In this document: in pieces, positions 30,576 through 39,564 of the stretch
Layout of the letters: each line of letters starts with the position of its first letter
Numbering within the stretch: the stretch's first letter is position 1
Source: Paenibacillus sp. S150
GTDB taxonomy: Bacteria; Bacillota; Bacilli; Paenibacillales; Paenibacillaceae
DNA length: 64,000 bases
Reading direction: 5' to 3'
NCBI RefSeq assembly: GCF_019352175.1
Contig: NZ_JACBYI010000007.1
Location: 144,723-208,722, forward strand
Position numbers and translations under genes: made by a program
The notes under the pieces: generated by a model
Database searches by the model: none
Told to the model about the DNA's origin: nothing
The model's input: only the letters and a program-made list of their open reading frames with translations

Positions 30576-30801
30576 TTTGCTCCCCCATAAATTTTTTGAT
30601 TAACAGGACGACATGAATAATCCCGAGAAACATCCCGGTAATTGTACCGATAGCCAGCCAATATTCCGGTCCGTCCATCAGGTCCTGAAGCCATCGTGCC
30701 GTAAAAAAGCCTATAACAATGTAAGCGGAAAGCATAGTACCCGCACTCCCGATAACCAAAGCGGTTTTCCCCAGGCCGGGGCCGTTTCTTTGCTCTTTCA
30801 T
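30568..30801 (-). CDS. atpZ: AtpZ/AtpI family small membrane protein
   Basis: 77 residues with two spans (TALVIGSAGTMLSAYIVIGFFTARWLQ and YWLAIGTITGMFLGIIHVVLLIKK). This matches the AtpZ family, a partner of AtpI linked to metal ion uptake or c-ring assembly. It is the first gene of the atp operon, only about 12 bases from the likely transcription start, and its ribosome site is weak. Confidence 0.82.
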   Translation of the reverse strand: MKEQRNGPGLGKTALVIGSAGTMLSAYIVIGFFTARWLQDLMDGPEYWLAIGTITGMFLGIIHVVLLIKKFMGEQNG

Positions 30802-30819
30802 AGGCTACAATCCCAACTA

Positions 30820-30849
30820 ATTTTACTGAATATCCAGACTCTTTGTCAA
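30820..30849 (-). promoter_or_regulatory. Main promoter of the atp operon
   Basis: On the minus strand a perfect TTGACA, 18 bases, TAAAAT. Transcription would start near 30813, close to the atpZ start. It is the best housekeeping promoter in the window. Confidence 0.75.
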
Positions 30850-30981
30850 TTCATCGAATTTTGCCTCAAAGTGTATGGAAACATGAAAATAGTCACAGCA
30901 AAAATGCTCCAAAACCACTCAAACCGTACAGTTGCACTGTATACTGCTATTATTCAATCAAACATGCGCAGCACAATGTCT

Positions 30982-32142
30982 TCAGGATTCATTTGTGAAC
31001 ATTCTGTGAAATTCTTCTGGACGTTCTTTAACAACACCGAAATGGTGTAATATCGCATTGACAATCCTTTCGGAGGCTTTACCGTCTCCATACGGGTTGG
31101 CGGCCCGGCTCATTGACTGGTACAGGCTCTGATCAGTCAAAAGGGCATATGTCCGTTGATACACCTTCTCCTCGTCCGTGCCCACAAGCTCCAGTGTTCC
31201 GGCTTCGATCCCTTCCGGGCGCTCGGTTGTATCACGCAGCACAAGCACAGGAACTCCAAAGGAGGGGGCTTCCTCCTGCAGGCCGCCGGAATCGGTCAAT
31301 ATCAGGTGGGTATGCGGATAAAAATTATGCAGGTCAACGACATCCAGCGGATCAATCAGCTTAATTCTCGGGTGTCCGCCGAGTATCTCATGTGCCGGTT
31401 CCTTGACTGCAGGACTCGGGTGCACAGGATAAACTATGGCTACATCTTCAAATTCGTCAGCGATTCTTTTGACAGCACGGAAAATATGACGGTGCGGTTC
31501 GCCTTGAGATTCCCTGCGGTGCGCCGTCATTAAAATAAGTCTTTTTCCTGAAGCAAAATCCAGCACAGGATGCCGGTAGTCCGGCTGTACGGTATATTGA
31601 AACACATCGGTTACGGTGTTGCCTGTGATATAAACACTTGATTCTTTTTTGTTCTCGTGTCTCAGGTTGCCCGCTGACCAATCGGTCGGAGCAAAGTGCA
31701 AATCCGCAAGAACACCCGTCAACTGCCGGTTCATCTCTTCAGGATATGGAGACAGCTTGTTCCAGGTCCGAAGTCCTGCTTCAACATGGCCTACCTGTAT
31801 TTGCTGCAGGAAGGCGGCATAGCTGGCAAGAAAGGTGGTGAGTGTATCCCCATGCACCAGCACCAGGTCCGGTCTAGCCTCCCTAAGCACCGGCTCCAGT
31901 CCCTCCAGCACCCGAATGGTAATTTCGTTCAGCGTCTGGCGGTCCTTCATCACATCCAGATCATAATCAGGGATGATCTTGAATACCTCCAGGACCTGGT
32001 CAAGCAATTCCCGGTGCTGCGCTGTTACGCAAACCACGGACTCAATATGTTCGGGATGTCTGGCAAGCTCCAGGACCAAAGGCGCCATTTTGATCGCCTC
32101 GGGGCGCACTCCGAAAATCGTCATCACTTTAATTTTGGACAT
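30982..32142 (-). CDS. wecB: UDP-N-acetylglucosamine 2-epimerase (non-hydrolysing)
   Basis: Converts UDP-GlcNAc to UDP-ManNAc, the donor used by TagA-type transferases. 386 residues with the family sequence TIFGVRPEAIKMAPLVLEL at the start, QVGHVEAGLRTW in the middle, and LTDSGGLQEEAPSFGVPVLVLRDTTERPEG near the end, which holds the active-site residues. It follows upp by about 70 bases and precedes the atp promoter. It probably feeds the tagO/tagA/csaB polymer pathway at the left end of the window. Confidence 0.94.
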   Translation of the reverse strand: MSKIKVMTIFGVRPEAIKMAPLVLELARHPEHIESVVCVTAQHRELLDQVLEVFKIIPDYDLDVMKDRQTLNEITIRVLEGLEPVLREARPDLVLVHGDTLTTFLASYAAFLQQIQVGHVEAGLRTWNKLSPYPEEMNRQLTGVLADLHFAPTDWSAGNLRHENKKESSVYITGNTVTDVFQYTVQPDYRHPVLDFASGKRLILMTAHRRESQGEPHRHIFRAVKRIADEFEDVAIVYPVHPSPAVKEPAHEILGGHPRIKLIDPLDVVDLHNFYPHTHLILTDSGGLQEEAPSFGVPVLVLRDTTERPEGIEAGTLELVGTDEEKVYQRTYALLTDQSLYQSMSRAANPYGDGKASERIVNAILHHFGVVKERPEEFHRMFTNES

Positions 32143-32213
32143 AACCCCTACCCTCTCTTCAAAATGCTTAAGTATCCCCTGTTTATTCTATAATACTATT
32201 ACTTAATTGAGGA

Positions 32214-32843
32214 CTACTTGGTTCCATACAAGCGGTCACCGGCGTCTCCGAGTCCTGGCACAATATACCCATGATCATTCAAATGATCATCCAGGGCAGC
32301 GACATAGATATCAACATCCGGGTGGGCTGCTTGTACAGCGGCAACGCCTTCCGGAGCGGCAATCAGGTTCATCATCTTGATCTGGGTGCATCCCCGGTTC
32401 TTCAGCGAGGTGATCGCGGCAATGGCGGAGCCGCCTGTAGCCAGCATGGGATCAATTACAATCAATTCGCGCTCCTGAACATCCGTAGGAAGCTTGATGT
32501 AATATTCAACCGGCTGGAGGGTTTCAGGATCACGGAACAACCCGACATGTCCCACCTTCGCTGCAGGAAGCAGCTTCAGTACGCCCTCAAGCATGCCCAG
32601 TCCGGCACGCAGGATCGGAATCAGGCCCAGCATTCTTCCGGAAATCACTTTGCTCTCCGTCTCTGCTACCGGCGTCTGGACTGTGATGGTCTCCAGTGGA
32701 ATATCACGCGTAATCTCATATGCCATAAGTGTAGCGACTTCATCAACATGCTCTCTGAACTCTTTCGTGTTCGTCCGCACATCGCGAATAAATGTTAATT
32801 TGTGCTGAATCAAAGGATGATCGCAAATCACCAATTTTCCCAT
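32214..32843 (-). CDS. upp: Uracil phosphoribosyltransferase
   Basis: Makes UMP from uracil and PRPP for pyrimidine salvage. 209 residues. The PRPP loop [18 protein letters not shown], the N-terminal [17 protein letters not shown] and the uracil-binding end [18 protein letters not shown] are complete. The start has an ACCGGAGGG site. A sigma-A promoter stands about 80 bases upstream. Confidence 0.97.
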   Translation of the reverse strand: MGKLVICDHPLIQHKLTFIRDVRTNTKEFREHVDEVATLMAYEITRDIPLETITVQTPVAETESKVISGRMLGLIPILRAGLGMLEGVLKLLPAAKVGHVGLFRDPETLQPVEYYIKLPTDVQERELIVIDPMLATGGSAIAAITSLKNRGCTQIKMMNLIAAPEGVAAVQAAHPDVDIYVAALDDHLNDHGYIVPGLGDAGDRLYGTK

Positions 32844-32922
32844 TCTTGTCCCTCCGGTAATTGTAAGTCTTATTTATAGCCGTAGAAAGCGCTTTTGCTT
32901 CTCCCCTGGCTAAATCCTGTCT

Positions 32923-32951
32923 ATTATATCATCACCCGAGGTGTATTTCAC
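32923..32951 (-). promoter_or_regulatory. Candidate promoter of upp
   Basis: On the minus strand GTGAAA, 17 bases, TATAAT, with TGA just ahead of the -10 that helps recognition. It lies 80 bases upstream of upp. Confidence 0.5.
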
Positions 32952-33009
32952 CTACGAAGGCCTGGTTCTGCGCAGACGGATTTCACCAGTCCGGTATTGA
33001 AGCGGGGAG

Positions 33010-33335
33010 AGAACCGGAGATTTTATTTTTTCATTCAAATATCAAATGCGGTTTAGTTTATACCATTTTGTTCAATTCATAATTTTCACATTTTTTTCAC
33101 TTTTTTTATTGAAAATTTCATGAACTTTCATAGATATTTCACGAGTATTTTCGACAAATAACCGTTAGAAATGTGAACATTATGCTACAGATCGTTCCCA
33201 AGGCTCTCTCAAAGGAAATAAATAGTAAGAAAAGGAAGGAAAAATGCAAGGATGCGTGCATGCAACTCATCATAAAAGACGCCAATTCATGGCGGTTTTG
33301 AGAGCGGGAAGCAATCCGGCAGGCAATAATATCCG
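33010..33335. other. AT-rich non-coding stretch
   Basis: Long runs of A and T (about 33010-33150) with no convincing reading frame or motif. The upstream edge of upp lies to the left and repeats D and family 2 to the right. I see nothing more specific in it. Confidence 0.4.
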
Positions 33336-33363
33336 CCAAGCAGAAACGGCTACGCCGTCCCTA
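33336..33363 (+). repeat. Dispersed repeat family 1, copy D (left half only)
   Basis: CCAAGCAGAAACGGCTACGC followed by CGTCCCTA, identical to the first half of copy E. The second arm and the tail are missing, so it is a fragment. Confidence 0.65.
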
Positions 33364-33450
33364 CAGCCAATACTATATATCGTTGTAAGAGTTGAACCGG
33401 AGAACCTGAACAAGCTGATGGAACGCAAGGAGGTTCACAGGGAACTGAAG

Positions 33451-33587
33451 CTAAGTGGAAAAAGTAACACTAATGGGCTGGGATTCCGGCTTTACGGGCT
33501 TAAGCGGGATTTTGTACACTTCATGGAGGCCCTCTCATCCCATACGGCTGATTCCAGCCGGATTAGTTGTACTTTTTCCCCACTAAG
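33451..33587. repeat. Family 2 repeat with inverted ends
   Basis: Starts with CTAAGTGGAAAAAGTAACAC and ends with the near complement (ATTAGTTGTACTTTTTCCCC, then ACTAAG). About 137 bases, with a GC-rich middle. The ends look like a small inverted-repeat element with no gene of its own. Related sequence occurs at 42530-42745 and 63695-63886. Confidence 0.6.
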
Positions 33588-33649
33588 GATGATCCGGAGC
33601 CCAAATGCGCTGCCTTAGTGTTCCTTTTTACCATTAAGGAGGCTGCCCT

Positions 33650-33706
33650 TCAAAAAAGCCTCCACAGAACCGGAAGCACCGGATACTGTGGAGGCTTTGT
33701 TTAATG
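33650..33706 (-). terminator. Terminator of glyA
   Basis: AAGCCTCCACAG pairs with CTGTGGAGGCTT across a loop that itself pairs CCGG. It is followed on the minus strand by a T run, 42 bases beyond the glyA stop. Confidence 0.8.
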
Positions 33707-33747
33707 AAGCATTTCAATAGACGCTCTAAGCAATATCTGATTAGGGA

Positions 33748-34995
33748 TTAGTATTGCAGGGCTGGATAGATTGGATATTGCTCTGTAAGTTCAGCTACCT
33801 CACGGCCGGCCTCGGCCAGCTTGGCTTCATCCTTAGGATTCTTCAATACAGCCGCGATAATGCGGCCGATTGCAGCCATTGCCTGCTCGTCCATGCCGCG
33901 TGAAGTGACCGCAGGCGTACCGATGCGGATACCGCTCGTCACAAACGGGCTGGTAGGATCAAACGGGATAGCATTCTTGTTCACGGTGATGCCGATGGAA
34001 TCCAAAACCTTCTCCGCATCCTTGCCTGTGATGTTCAGGTTGCGGGTATCCAGCAGCATCAGGTGGTTGTCCGTCCCCCCGGATACAATGTTGACTCCTT
34101 CGCCGATCAGTGTTTCCGCCAGCACTTTGGCGTTCTTCACCACATTCTCGGCATACGTTTTGAACGAAGGCTGCAGTGCTTCGCCAAAGGAGACGGCTTT
34201 GGCGGCAATCACATGCATGAGCGGTCCTCCCTGCGAGCCAGGGAATACGGCCTTGTCGATTGCAGCCGCCCAAGGCTGTCTGCAGAGAATCATGCCTCCG
34301 CGTGGACCGCGCAGTGTTTTGTGTGTGGTTGTGGTTACGAAATGGGCATGCGGAACCGGACTCGGATGAATGCCGGCCGCCACCAGCCCGGCGATATGGG
34401 CCATATCCACCATGAACAATGCGCCAACATCGTTCGCAATAGAGCCAAGGGCTTCGAAATCGATCGTACGCGGATAGGCGCTTGCTCCGGCTACAATCAA
34501 TTTTGGACGGTGCTTGAAGGCTGCCTTGCGCACTTCATCATAATCAATCAGGAAGGTGTCCTCCTGCACCCCATAAGCCACAAAATTATACAAGAGACCG
34601 GAGGCATTCACCGGGCTGCCATGCGTCAGATGGCCGCCATGCGCCAGATTCATCCCCAGAACAGTATCACCGGGATTCAGTGCGGCAAGGTACACGGCCA
34701 TATTGGCCTGGGCGCCGGAATGCGGCTGTACGTTGACATGGTCGGCACCAAACAGCTGCTTGGCACGGTCACGCGCCAAGTTCTCCACGATGTCTACATC
34801 CTCACAACCGCCATAATACCTTTTGCCGGGGTAGCCTTCCGCATATTTGTTCGTGAGCACAGAACCCATCGCTTCTATTACTGCTTCGCTGACAATATTC
34901 TCCGAAGCGATAAGCTCAATATTCGCACGCTGACGGCTCAGCTCCAATCCCATCGCTTCCAGTACTGCCGGGTCACTCTTACGCAATTGTTCCAT
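33748..34995 (-). CDS. glyA: Serine hydroxymethyltransferase
   Basis: A PLP enzyme converting serine and tetrahydrofolate to glycine and methylene-THF, the main source of one-carbon units. 415 residues. The PLP lysine is Lys226 in [36 protein letters not shown] and the [12 protein letters not shown] strand are intact. The start has a GGGAGGAA site. It follows ywlG, and both lie behind the ZTP riboswitch. Confidence 0.98.
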   Translation of the reverse strand: MEQLRKSDPAVLEAMGLELSRQRANIELIASENIVSEAVIEAMGSVLTNKYAEGYPGKRYYGGCEDVDIVENLARDRAKQLFGADHVNVQPHSGAQANMAVYLAALNPGDTVLGMNLAHGGHLTHGSPVNASGLLYNFVAYGVQEDTFLIDYDEVRKAAFKHRPKLIVAGASAYPRTIDFEALGSIANDVGALFMVDMAHIAGLVAAGIHPSPVPHAHFVTTTTHKTLRGPRGGMILCRQPWAAAIDKAVFPGSQGGPLMHVIAAKAVSFGEALQPSFKTYAENVVKNAKVLAETLIGEGVNIVSGGTDNHLMLLDTRNLNITGKDAEKVLDSIGITVNKNAIPFDPTSPFVTSGIRIGTPAVTSRGMDEQAMAAIGRIIAAVLKNPKDEAKLAEAGREVAELTEQYPIYPALQY

Positions 34996-35086
34996 GATTC
35001 TTATTCCTCCCTAGTGCTCTTTAGTTTATGTTGTGTGAAGACAAACCAACAGTCAATGCCAATATCGCCGGCTTTTCTGTGCTTCC

Positions 35087-35743
35087 TTAGCCGCAATTCC
35101 CTGATCCGCCGGTCTCCGGAGTACGGTACACAGCCCGCTCCCCGCCAATGAGCGGAGGCCTGCTCCAGGCCGCATTCACCCGGGCGGCACCAATGTAGCG
35201 CAGACTTGGCCGGAAAGGCACTGCAATCCGGCGCAAATGCATGCCGATCAGCGTCTCGCCGATATCGATGCCCGCATGTGCCTCCACCGTTTCCGCGAGC
35301 ACAGGGTCCGCCATCGAGCGGTATGCTGCGGCAGCCATAGAACCTCCGGCTCCCGGTACCGGTACAGCCGATACCTCCCGCAATCCCAGCTTCTCCAGCA
35401 ATGAACGCTCCATGACCAGCGAACGGTTCAAATGCTCGCAGCACTGGTATACGGGCTGAAACCCCCGTTCCCCGGCAACCTGAACAATTCCCTCCAGCAG
35501 CTGCTGCGCTACCTCGAGGGCGCCGCCGGTGCCAATGCGCACCCCGGCCACTTCGCTTGTGCTTGCACCGACAACCAGAATCTTGCCGGGCCCCAGCTTC
35601 CCGGCTTCCGAAAGCTCCCGCACCACAGCAGCGGTTGCAGCCGTTAAAGAAAGCTCCGCTCCTGCCGGTTGACCCGCATTTCCGGATAAACTGCCGGATG
35701 CCGGGTTCTCCCGTGAGTCCTGCTTCATGACTTGACCCATCAT
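35087..35743 (-). CDS. ywlG: TIGR01440/DUF436 family protein (YwlG)
   Basis: A conserved Firmicute protein with a thiolase-like fold and unknown activity. The phrases ILVVGASTSEVAGVRIGTGG, QCCEHLNRSLVMER and VHAGIDIGETLIGMHLRRIAVP-type ending are typical. GGGAGG precedes two adjacent ATG codons (35743 and 35740). Either can be used, and I list the first. The N-terminus has an extra Gly/Ser-rich stretch of about 35 residues before the conserved core. It is next to glyA as in B. subtilis. Its place behind a ZTP riboswitch suggests a link with one-carbon metabolism. Confidence 0.88.
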   Translation of the reverse strand: MMGQVMKQDSRENPASGSLSGNAGQPAGAELSLTAATAAVVRELSEAGKLGPGKILVVGASTSEVAGVRIGTGGALEVAQQLLEGIVQVAGERGFQPVYQCCEHLNRSLVMERSLLEKLGLREVSAVPVPGAGGSMAAAAYRSMADPVLAETVEAHAGIDIGETLIGMHLRRIAVPFRPSLRYIGAARVNAAWSRPPLIGGERAVYRTPETGGSGNCG

Positions 35744-35835
35744 TCTGCCTCCCTCAAGCAAGTAGAAACCTTTGCGTCCCTTTTAAGAACAGCACCGCTT
35801 CAGCACTGATCCTGACGCCAGTTCTGAATTTTAAA

Positions 35836-35877
35836 CAAAAAAGAGCAGTCCGCAGCAAACTGCGGATGTGCTCTTTT
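35836..35877 (-). terminator. Terminator of the ZTP riboswitch
   Basis: AAAAGAGCA..TCCGCAG pairs with CTGCGGA..TGCTCTTTT and is followed on the minus strand by a run of T. It stands directly after the aptamer and about 95 bases before ywlG, the place expected for an expression platform. Confidence 0.8.
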
Positions 35878-35952
35878 GCCCAGGCGACCGGCCGTTTATT
35901 CCAATGCTCCATCGTGGTTTGATCCACATCTGTCGCCAGTTACACTGGAACC
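35876..35952 (-). ncRNA. ZTP (pfl) riboswitch controlling ywlG-glyA
   Basis: On the minus strand the aptamer reads AACTGGCGACAG, a GTGG...CCAC hairpin, TGGAGC, a variable loop and the 3' signature GCCGGTCGCCTGGGCA. These are the conserved parts of the pfl motif, which senses ZTP/ZMP (AICAR phosphates that build up when 10-formyl-THF is short). ACTGGCGAC can pair with the GTCGCC of the 3' part to form the expected pseudoknot-like core. The terminator that follows suggests that ligand binding lets transcription continue into ywlG and glyA. Identification is from memory of the consensus. Confidence 0.82.
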
Positions 35953-36004
35953 GGGTAATATTTATTTTATCTTAAAGGAATGACCGCGAAAAATCAACCA
36001 TCCT

Positions 36005-36592
36005 TTACAAACGGCGCAAGGACTCCAGCTTATCCAGGAGACTATACAGTGCTGTGCGGATCTCGGCTGCGGCAAGCTCGTAATCTTCCCGCGGGCCTCC
36101 AAAGGGATCGGAAATATCAAAGCTCGGAATCCGCTGGCGGATCTCTATCATCCGCTGCACATCGGCGGATTCCGGCTCTGCACCCAGTGCAAGGCTAAGC
36201 TCCGCGTCGGCATACAGGCTATCGAGCTCGCGGATATCCGCGTTGACCGCTTCTTCATCGTAGACATATTCTTTCAGTGTAAAGGTCTTGGCAACCGCGC
36301 TGGGAAAATACTGCAGCAAATGGCGTTTATGCCCGCCTGTGAGGGTCAGCACCAAATCCGCCCATGCCACTGTCTCTCCGCTGAGCTGCGTGGAGCGGAT
36401 ATCATCATGAATTCCTTCGTCCCGCAGAATCGCCGCGGCATGTCTGGATATGGAAGTACCGGAAATGGCGGAAATGCCTGCAGACCGCACTTCCACGTCG
36501 ATTCCCCGCTCCTTCGCAAGCTTCCGGAGAAGTCCCTCAGCCATAGGGCTACGGCACGTATTTCCTGTGCAGACGAATAAAATATGCAGCAT
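36005..36592 (-). CDS. ywlE: Low-molecular-weight protein arginine phosphatase (YwlE family)
   Basis: Removes phosphate from protein arginines or tyrosines. The phosphatase loop is CTGNTCRSPMAEG (Cys8, Arg14 of the 195-residue product), and the general acid is in ISDPFGGPREDY. The Thr in CTGNTC rather than Ile is the mark of arginine phosphatases. The start is the ATG at 36592, which has GGAGGTGG upstream. An earlier ATG (36607) lies inside that site. In B. subtilis rpiB lies between ywlG and ywlE, but there is no rpiB here. Confidence 0.93.
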   Translation of the reverse strand: MLHILFVCTGNTCRSPMAEGLLRKLAKERGIDVEVRSAGISAISGTSISRHAAAILRDEGIHDDIRSTQLSGETVAWADLVLTLTGGHKRHLLQYFPSAVAKTFTLKEYVYDEEAVNADIRELDSLYADAELSLALGAEPESADVQRMIEIRQRIPSFDISDPFGGPREDYELAAAEIRTALYSLLDKLESLRRL

Positions 36593-36644
36593 ACTTTCCA
36601 CCTCCATGAAAAATAAATTGAATTAGTGTTTTGCCGTTATTGTA

Positions 36645-37217
36645 TCAGAAGATGAAGAGTAAGCCAAACGCCAGCAGGATGCCCCCGCCCAGCGCCTCTC
36701 CGTAATCACCCAGTCCACGGCTGACCCTCCGCCCCAGCAGCAGGCCGGTTATCGACATCAGACCGCCGCAGGCGCCAAAAGCAAGTACGGTTAGAGCTAT
36801 ACTATTCACAAACATTCCCAAGGAAACCCCCACAGAGAAAGAATCTATGCTTACGCTGAGCGAAATCAGCAGCATGCCCCACAAGGACCGGTGATCAACA
36901 GGATTGCGGCGGACCTCCCCCGGCCGAAAGGAGTTGAATATCATATGCCCGCCCAGCAGCACGAGCAGCCCCCCTGCAGCAAATGTGGTGACTTGTCCAA
37001 GCAGATGGCCCACGTAGCTGCCTGTAAACAATCCCAGCAGCGGCATCAGCACATGAAAAAAAGCGATCAGCAAACTGAGCTGCAGCACATGCAAAAGACG
37101 GATGCCCTTCATCCCGATGCCCACACCGAGTGAAAACGCGTCCATCCCCAGTGCGACTGCCATAATGACAATCGTTACTATCTGGCCCCAGCCAGCGTAT
37201 ACTCCGCCTATGCTCAT
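36645..37217 (-). CDS. mntP: Manganese exporter MntP
   Basis: A 190-residue, six-span membrane protein that expels Mn2+. The two paired acidic segments of the family are visible: MAVALGMDAFSLGVGIG near the start and SLSVSIDSFSVGVSLGMF in the second half. The start ATG has a GGAGG site. It matches ywlD in the B. subtilis order. No manganese riboswitch is visible upstream. Confidence 0.93.
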   Translation of the reverse strand: MSIGGVYAGWGQIVTIVIMAVALGMDAFSLGVGIGMKGIRLLHVLQLSLLIAFFHVLMPLLGLFTGSYVGHLLGQVTTFAAGGLLVLLGGHMIFNSFRPGEVRRNPVDHRSLWGMLLISLSVSIDSFSVGVSLGMFVNSIALTVLAFGACGGLMSITGLLLGRRVSRGLGDYGEALGGGILLAFGLLFIF

Positions 37218-37373
37218 GCCTATACCTCCAAGGTCCGAAAGTCTTGTACCACAACCTTATGCGGACAAGGGGGAATTCATGACTGTGCGGGGCAGGCAAG
37301 CAGGCGAACCAGCCTGATGCAAGGAAGAACCCGGGTTGTGGCCCATTGCGGAAATGGCCAGGCTATTTCCGGG

Positions 37374-38597
37374 TTAACCGGCGTCGATGACGGTTCCGCC
37401 GGCGGCTTTCATCAGCCGGTTCATGATGGCTGCGCCGAGGCCGGTATCCGGGCAGGCCTCGGCCAGAATGTAGGTCGCTCCCGCTTCATCGAAGCGCCGC
37501 AGCGCGGCATACAGGGAGCGTGCCCCTTCCTCCGGGGAGGCCAGCGAGCCGAGGGAAACGACGCAGGCGGCCGGGCAGGCGGGATACAGGGCCCTATGCT
37601 CCTCGAAGAGGAGCAGGCCCGTGATCTCGCCGGCCCGCTGCGCCGCCCGCAGCAGGCCCGCGGCGGCTTCCGCCACACTCCGCGGGGAAGCTCCGCGCAC
37701 TACGCCGAGCATTCCGCGCGGGGCGTAGTGCGTGTACTTCATGCCCGGCGCGCGCGGCGCCGGGGGGCTGTCCCCGGCGGCGTGCGCCGCGCCGGGGGGC
37801 CGGCCGGAAGCGTCAGCAGGCGCTTCCGGAAGGGCCGGGGCCGCCAGGACGGCCCCGGGACCGAGCACCGCCGCGAGCTGCTCGGCGGTGATGCCGCCGG
37901 GACGGAGCACCAGGACCGTCCCGTCCGGCTGCACCTGCACGACGGTCGATTCCAGGCCGACTCCGGCCGCACCGCCGTCAAGCACCCCGCCGATGTATCC
38001 GGCGAGGTCCTCCAGCACATGGGCGGCCAGCGTGGGACTCGGCCGCCCGGAGCGGTTGGCGCTGGGCGCAGCCACCGGACAGCCCGCCGCGCGGATCAGC
38101 GCCAGCGCAAGCGGGTGATCCGGCATGCGCACGCCGACCGTGTCCAGCCCGGCCGTCACCAGCGGCGACAGCACGCCGGGACGGACAGGCAGCACTACGG
38201 TCAGCGGCCCCGGCCAGAACGCGCCGATCAGCGCCGACGCCGAGGGGTGGACCTCCGTCACCAGCCCCTCCAGATCGCTCCGCCGGGCGATGTGGACGAT
38301 CAGCGGATTATCGGAAGGCCGCCCCTTGGCGGCAAAGACCGCTTCTACCGCAGCTGTGCTGCGGGCGTCCGCCCCCAGCCCGTATACCGTTTCGGTCGGG
38401 AACGCAACGGTGCTCCCTTCACGCAGCAAAGCCGCCGCCTCTGCAAGGGCTTGCCGGTCCGCTGCGCTCTGCGGATAGAGAGTGTAATCCGTACCGGAAT
38501 CTTCAAGCGGTGACAGCTTCCAATACTTCGTTGAATCTATATGTCCGTTGCGCCGCTGAACCGCAAACGAGGAATCCTGAGGTTCTGTCATTCTCAT
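37374..38597 (-). CDS. L-threonylcarbamoyladenylate synthase (Sua5/YwlC)
   Basis: Makes threonylcarbamoyl-AMP for the t6A modification of tRNAs that read ANN codons. The YrdC domain is at about residues 40-240 (STVAFPTETVYGLGADA, KGRPSDNPLIVHI, PSANRSGRPSPT). A linker of about 45 residues rich in Ala, Pro and Gly (37735-37860, very high GC) connects it to the C-terminal Sua5 domain starting near MKYTHYAPRG. I use the ATG at 38597; the GTG before it is also possible. The ribosome site is weak. Confidence 0.92.
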   Translation of the reverse strand: MRMTEPQDSSFAVQRRNGHIDSTKYWKLSPLEDSGTDYTLYPQSAADRQALAEAAALLREGSTVAFPTETVYGLGADARSTAAVEAVFAAKGRPSDNPLIVHIARRSDLEGLVTEVHPSASALIGAFWPGPLTVVLPVRPGVLSPLVTAGLDTVGVRMPDHPLALALIRAAGCPVAAPSANRSGRPSPTLAAHVLEDLAGYIGGVLDGGAAGVGLESTVVQVQPDGTVLVLRPGGITAEQLAAVLGPGAVLAAPALPEAPADASGRPPGAAHAAGDSPPAPRAPGMKYTHYAPRGMLGVVRGASPRSVAEAAAGLLRAAQRAGEITGLLLFEEHRALYPACPAACVVSLGSLASPEEGARSLYAALRRFDEAGATYILAEACPDTGLGAAIMNRLMKAAGGTVIDAG

Positions 38598-38631
38598 CAC
38601 AAGCTTTCTAATAAGGTTGTCGGCAGATCAA

Positions 38632-38659
38632 CAAAAACGGCCCCACCAGGTGGCGCCGC
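38632..38659 (-). terminator. Terminator of spoIIR
   Basis: GGCGCCACC pairs with GGTGGGGCC and is followed on the minus strand by GTTTTTG. It lies 60 bases after the spoIIR stop and before the Sua5 gene. Confidence 0.65.
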
Positions 38660-38718
38660 AGGAAATCCGCTTCAGTTCAGCTTATATCGTAACATAGGCG
38701 GCAATAGATTCATAGGAT

Positions 38719-39477
38719 TCAGCTGAATAATCCGCTGATCCAGCTCCACAGATTTTGCAGCGCTTCCCAGAGAAAGAACCGCACCTTCGGCGCTTCCGCC
38801 TCACCGCTTGCCGGAGCGGCGCCGTCCGAGGCGGACGCTGCTGTTACCGCTCCATTATCGGCAGCCTTGACGCTGGCGCCTTCTCCGGCTGCGGAAGCCT
38901 GGGCAGTCTTGGCCTGGGCTGCCGCAGATGCCGCCGCATCCCCGGACCCGGCATCAATGAAGCACAGCGGCGGGAACAGCACGCACCACCAGTTCTGCCC
39001 CCGGCCTGCGCCTAATGTGACACGCACAGCTTCATACTCTCCGGCAGGATAGACGGTGCCGCCGTACATCTTGGTCGGAAACGGGACGACGCCCAGCTCT
39101 ACCGTATAACCATAATCAATCCCCCGTGCTCCAAGCTCCCTTGCCACCAGTGCATTCAGCTCCGGCAGATGGCTGCGGATCAGCGTCCGCGCCTGCTCCA
39201 GGCTCTGCGGATCTTCCAGCTTTGCCACCCACCGGTTCATCTGCCCGACAATGCTGTCGCGGATCTGGCGCTTGACCAGCTGGTCCGCCGTCCCGTCCGA
39301 ATTCGCCAGAATACGCAGCCGGATGGAATCCCGGGGAATGGAGACCTCCGCTACGGCGGCATCGGTTTTTTGCCCTTCCCAGGCCATCATGAGAACCATA
39401 AAAAAACAAATTAAAATGGCAGTATACTTAAAGGTTACCCGCAAGGAATCCTGTCTGTCAGTTCCGTCATGCTCCAT
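38719..39477 (-). CDS. spoIIR: Stage II sporulation protein R
   Basis: A secreted forespore signal that triggers SpoIIGA to process pro-sigma-E in the mother cell. It has an N-terminal signal or anchor (FKYTAILICFFMVLMMAWEG). The SpoIIR domain runs from IPRDSIRLRILANSDGTADQLVKRQIRD through FPTKMYGGTVYPAGEYEAVRVTLGAGRGQNWWCVLFPPLCF. After it comes an Ala-rich tail of about 80 residues. The start ATG has a GGAGAGGGG site. No clear sigma-F promoter was found. Confidence 0.93.
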   Translation of the reverse strand: MEHDGTDRQDSLRVTFKYTAILICFFMVLMMAWEGQKTDAAVAEVSIPRDSIRLRILANSDGTADQLVKRQIRDSIVGQMNRWVAKLEDPQSLEQARTLIRSHLPELNALVARELGARGIDYGYTVELGVVPFPTKMYGGTVYPAGEYEAVRVTLGAGRGQNWWCVLFPPLCFIDAGSGDAAASAAAQAKTAQASAAGEGASVKAADNGAVTAASASDGAAPASGEAEAPKVRFFLWEALQNLWSWISGLFS

Positions 39478-39564
39478 CTCCAGCAGCCCCTCTCCTCAAA
39501 AACTCTGATGTCCCCAGTATGCCCGGGAAGGAGAGGAGGCAAACCTAGCAATCTATTAAAAGTT

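Noticed and set aside
33244..33618. Plus-strand frame of 124 codons with a fair ribosome site
   Set aside because: It runs through repeat fragment D and the family 2 element, and its product has no recognisable domain. Most likely chance translation of repeats.
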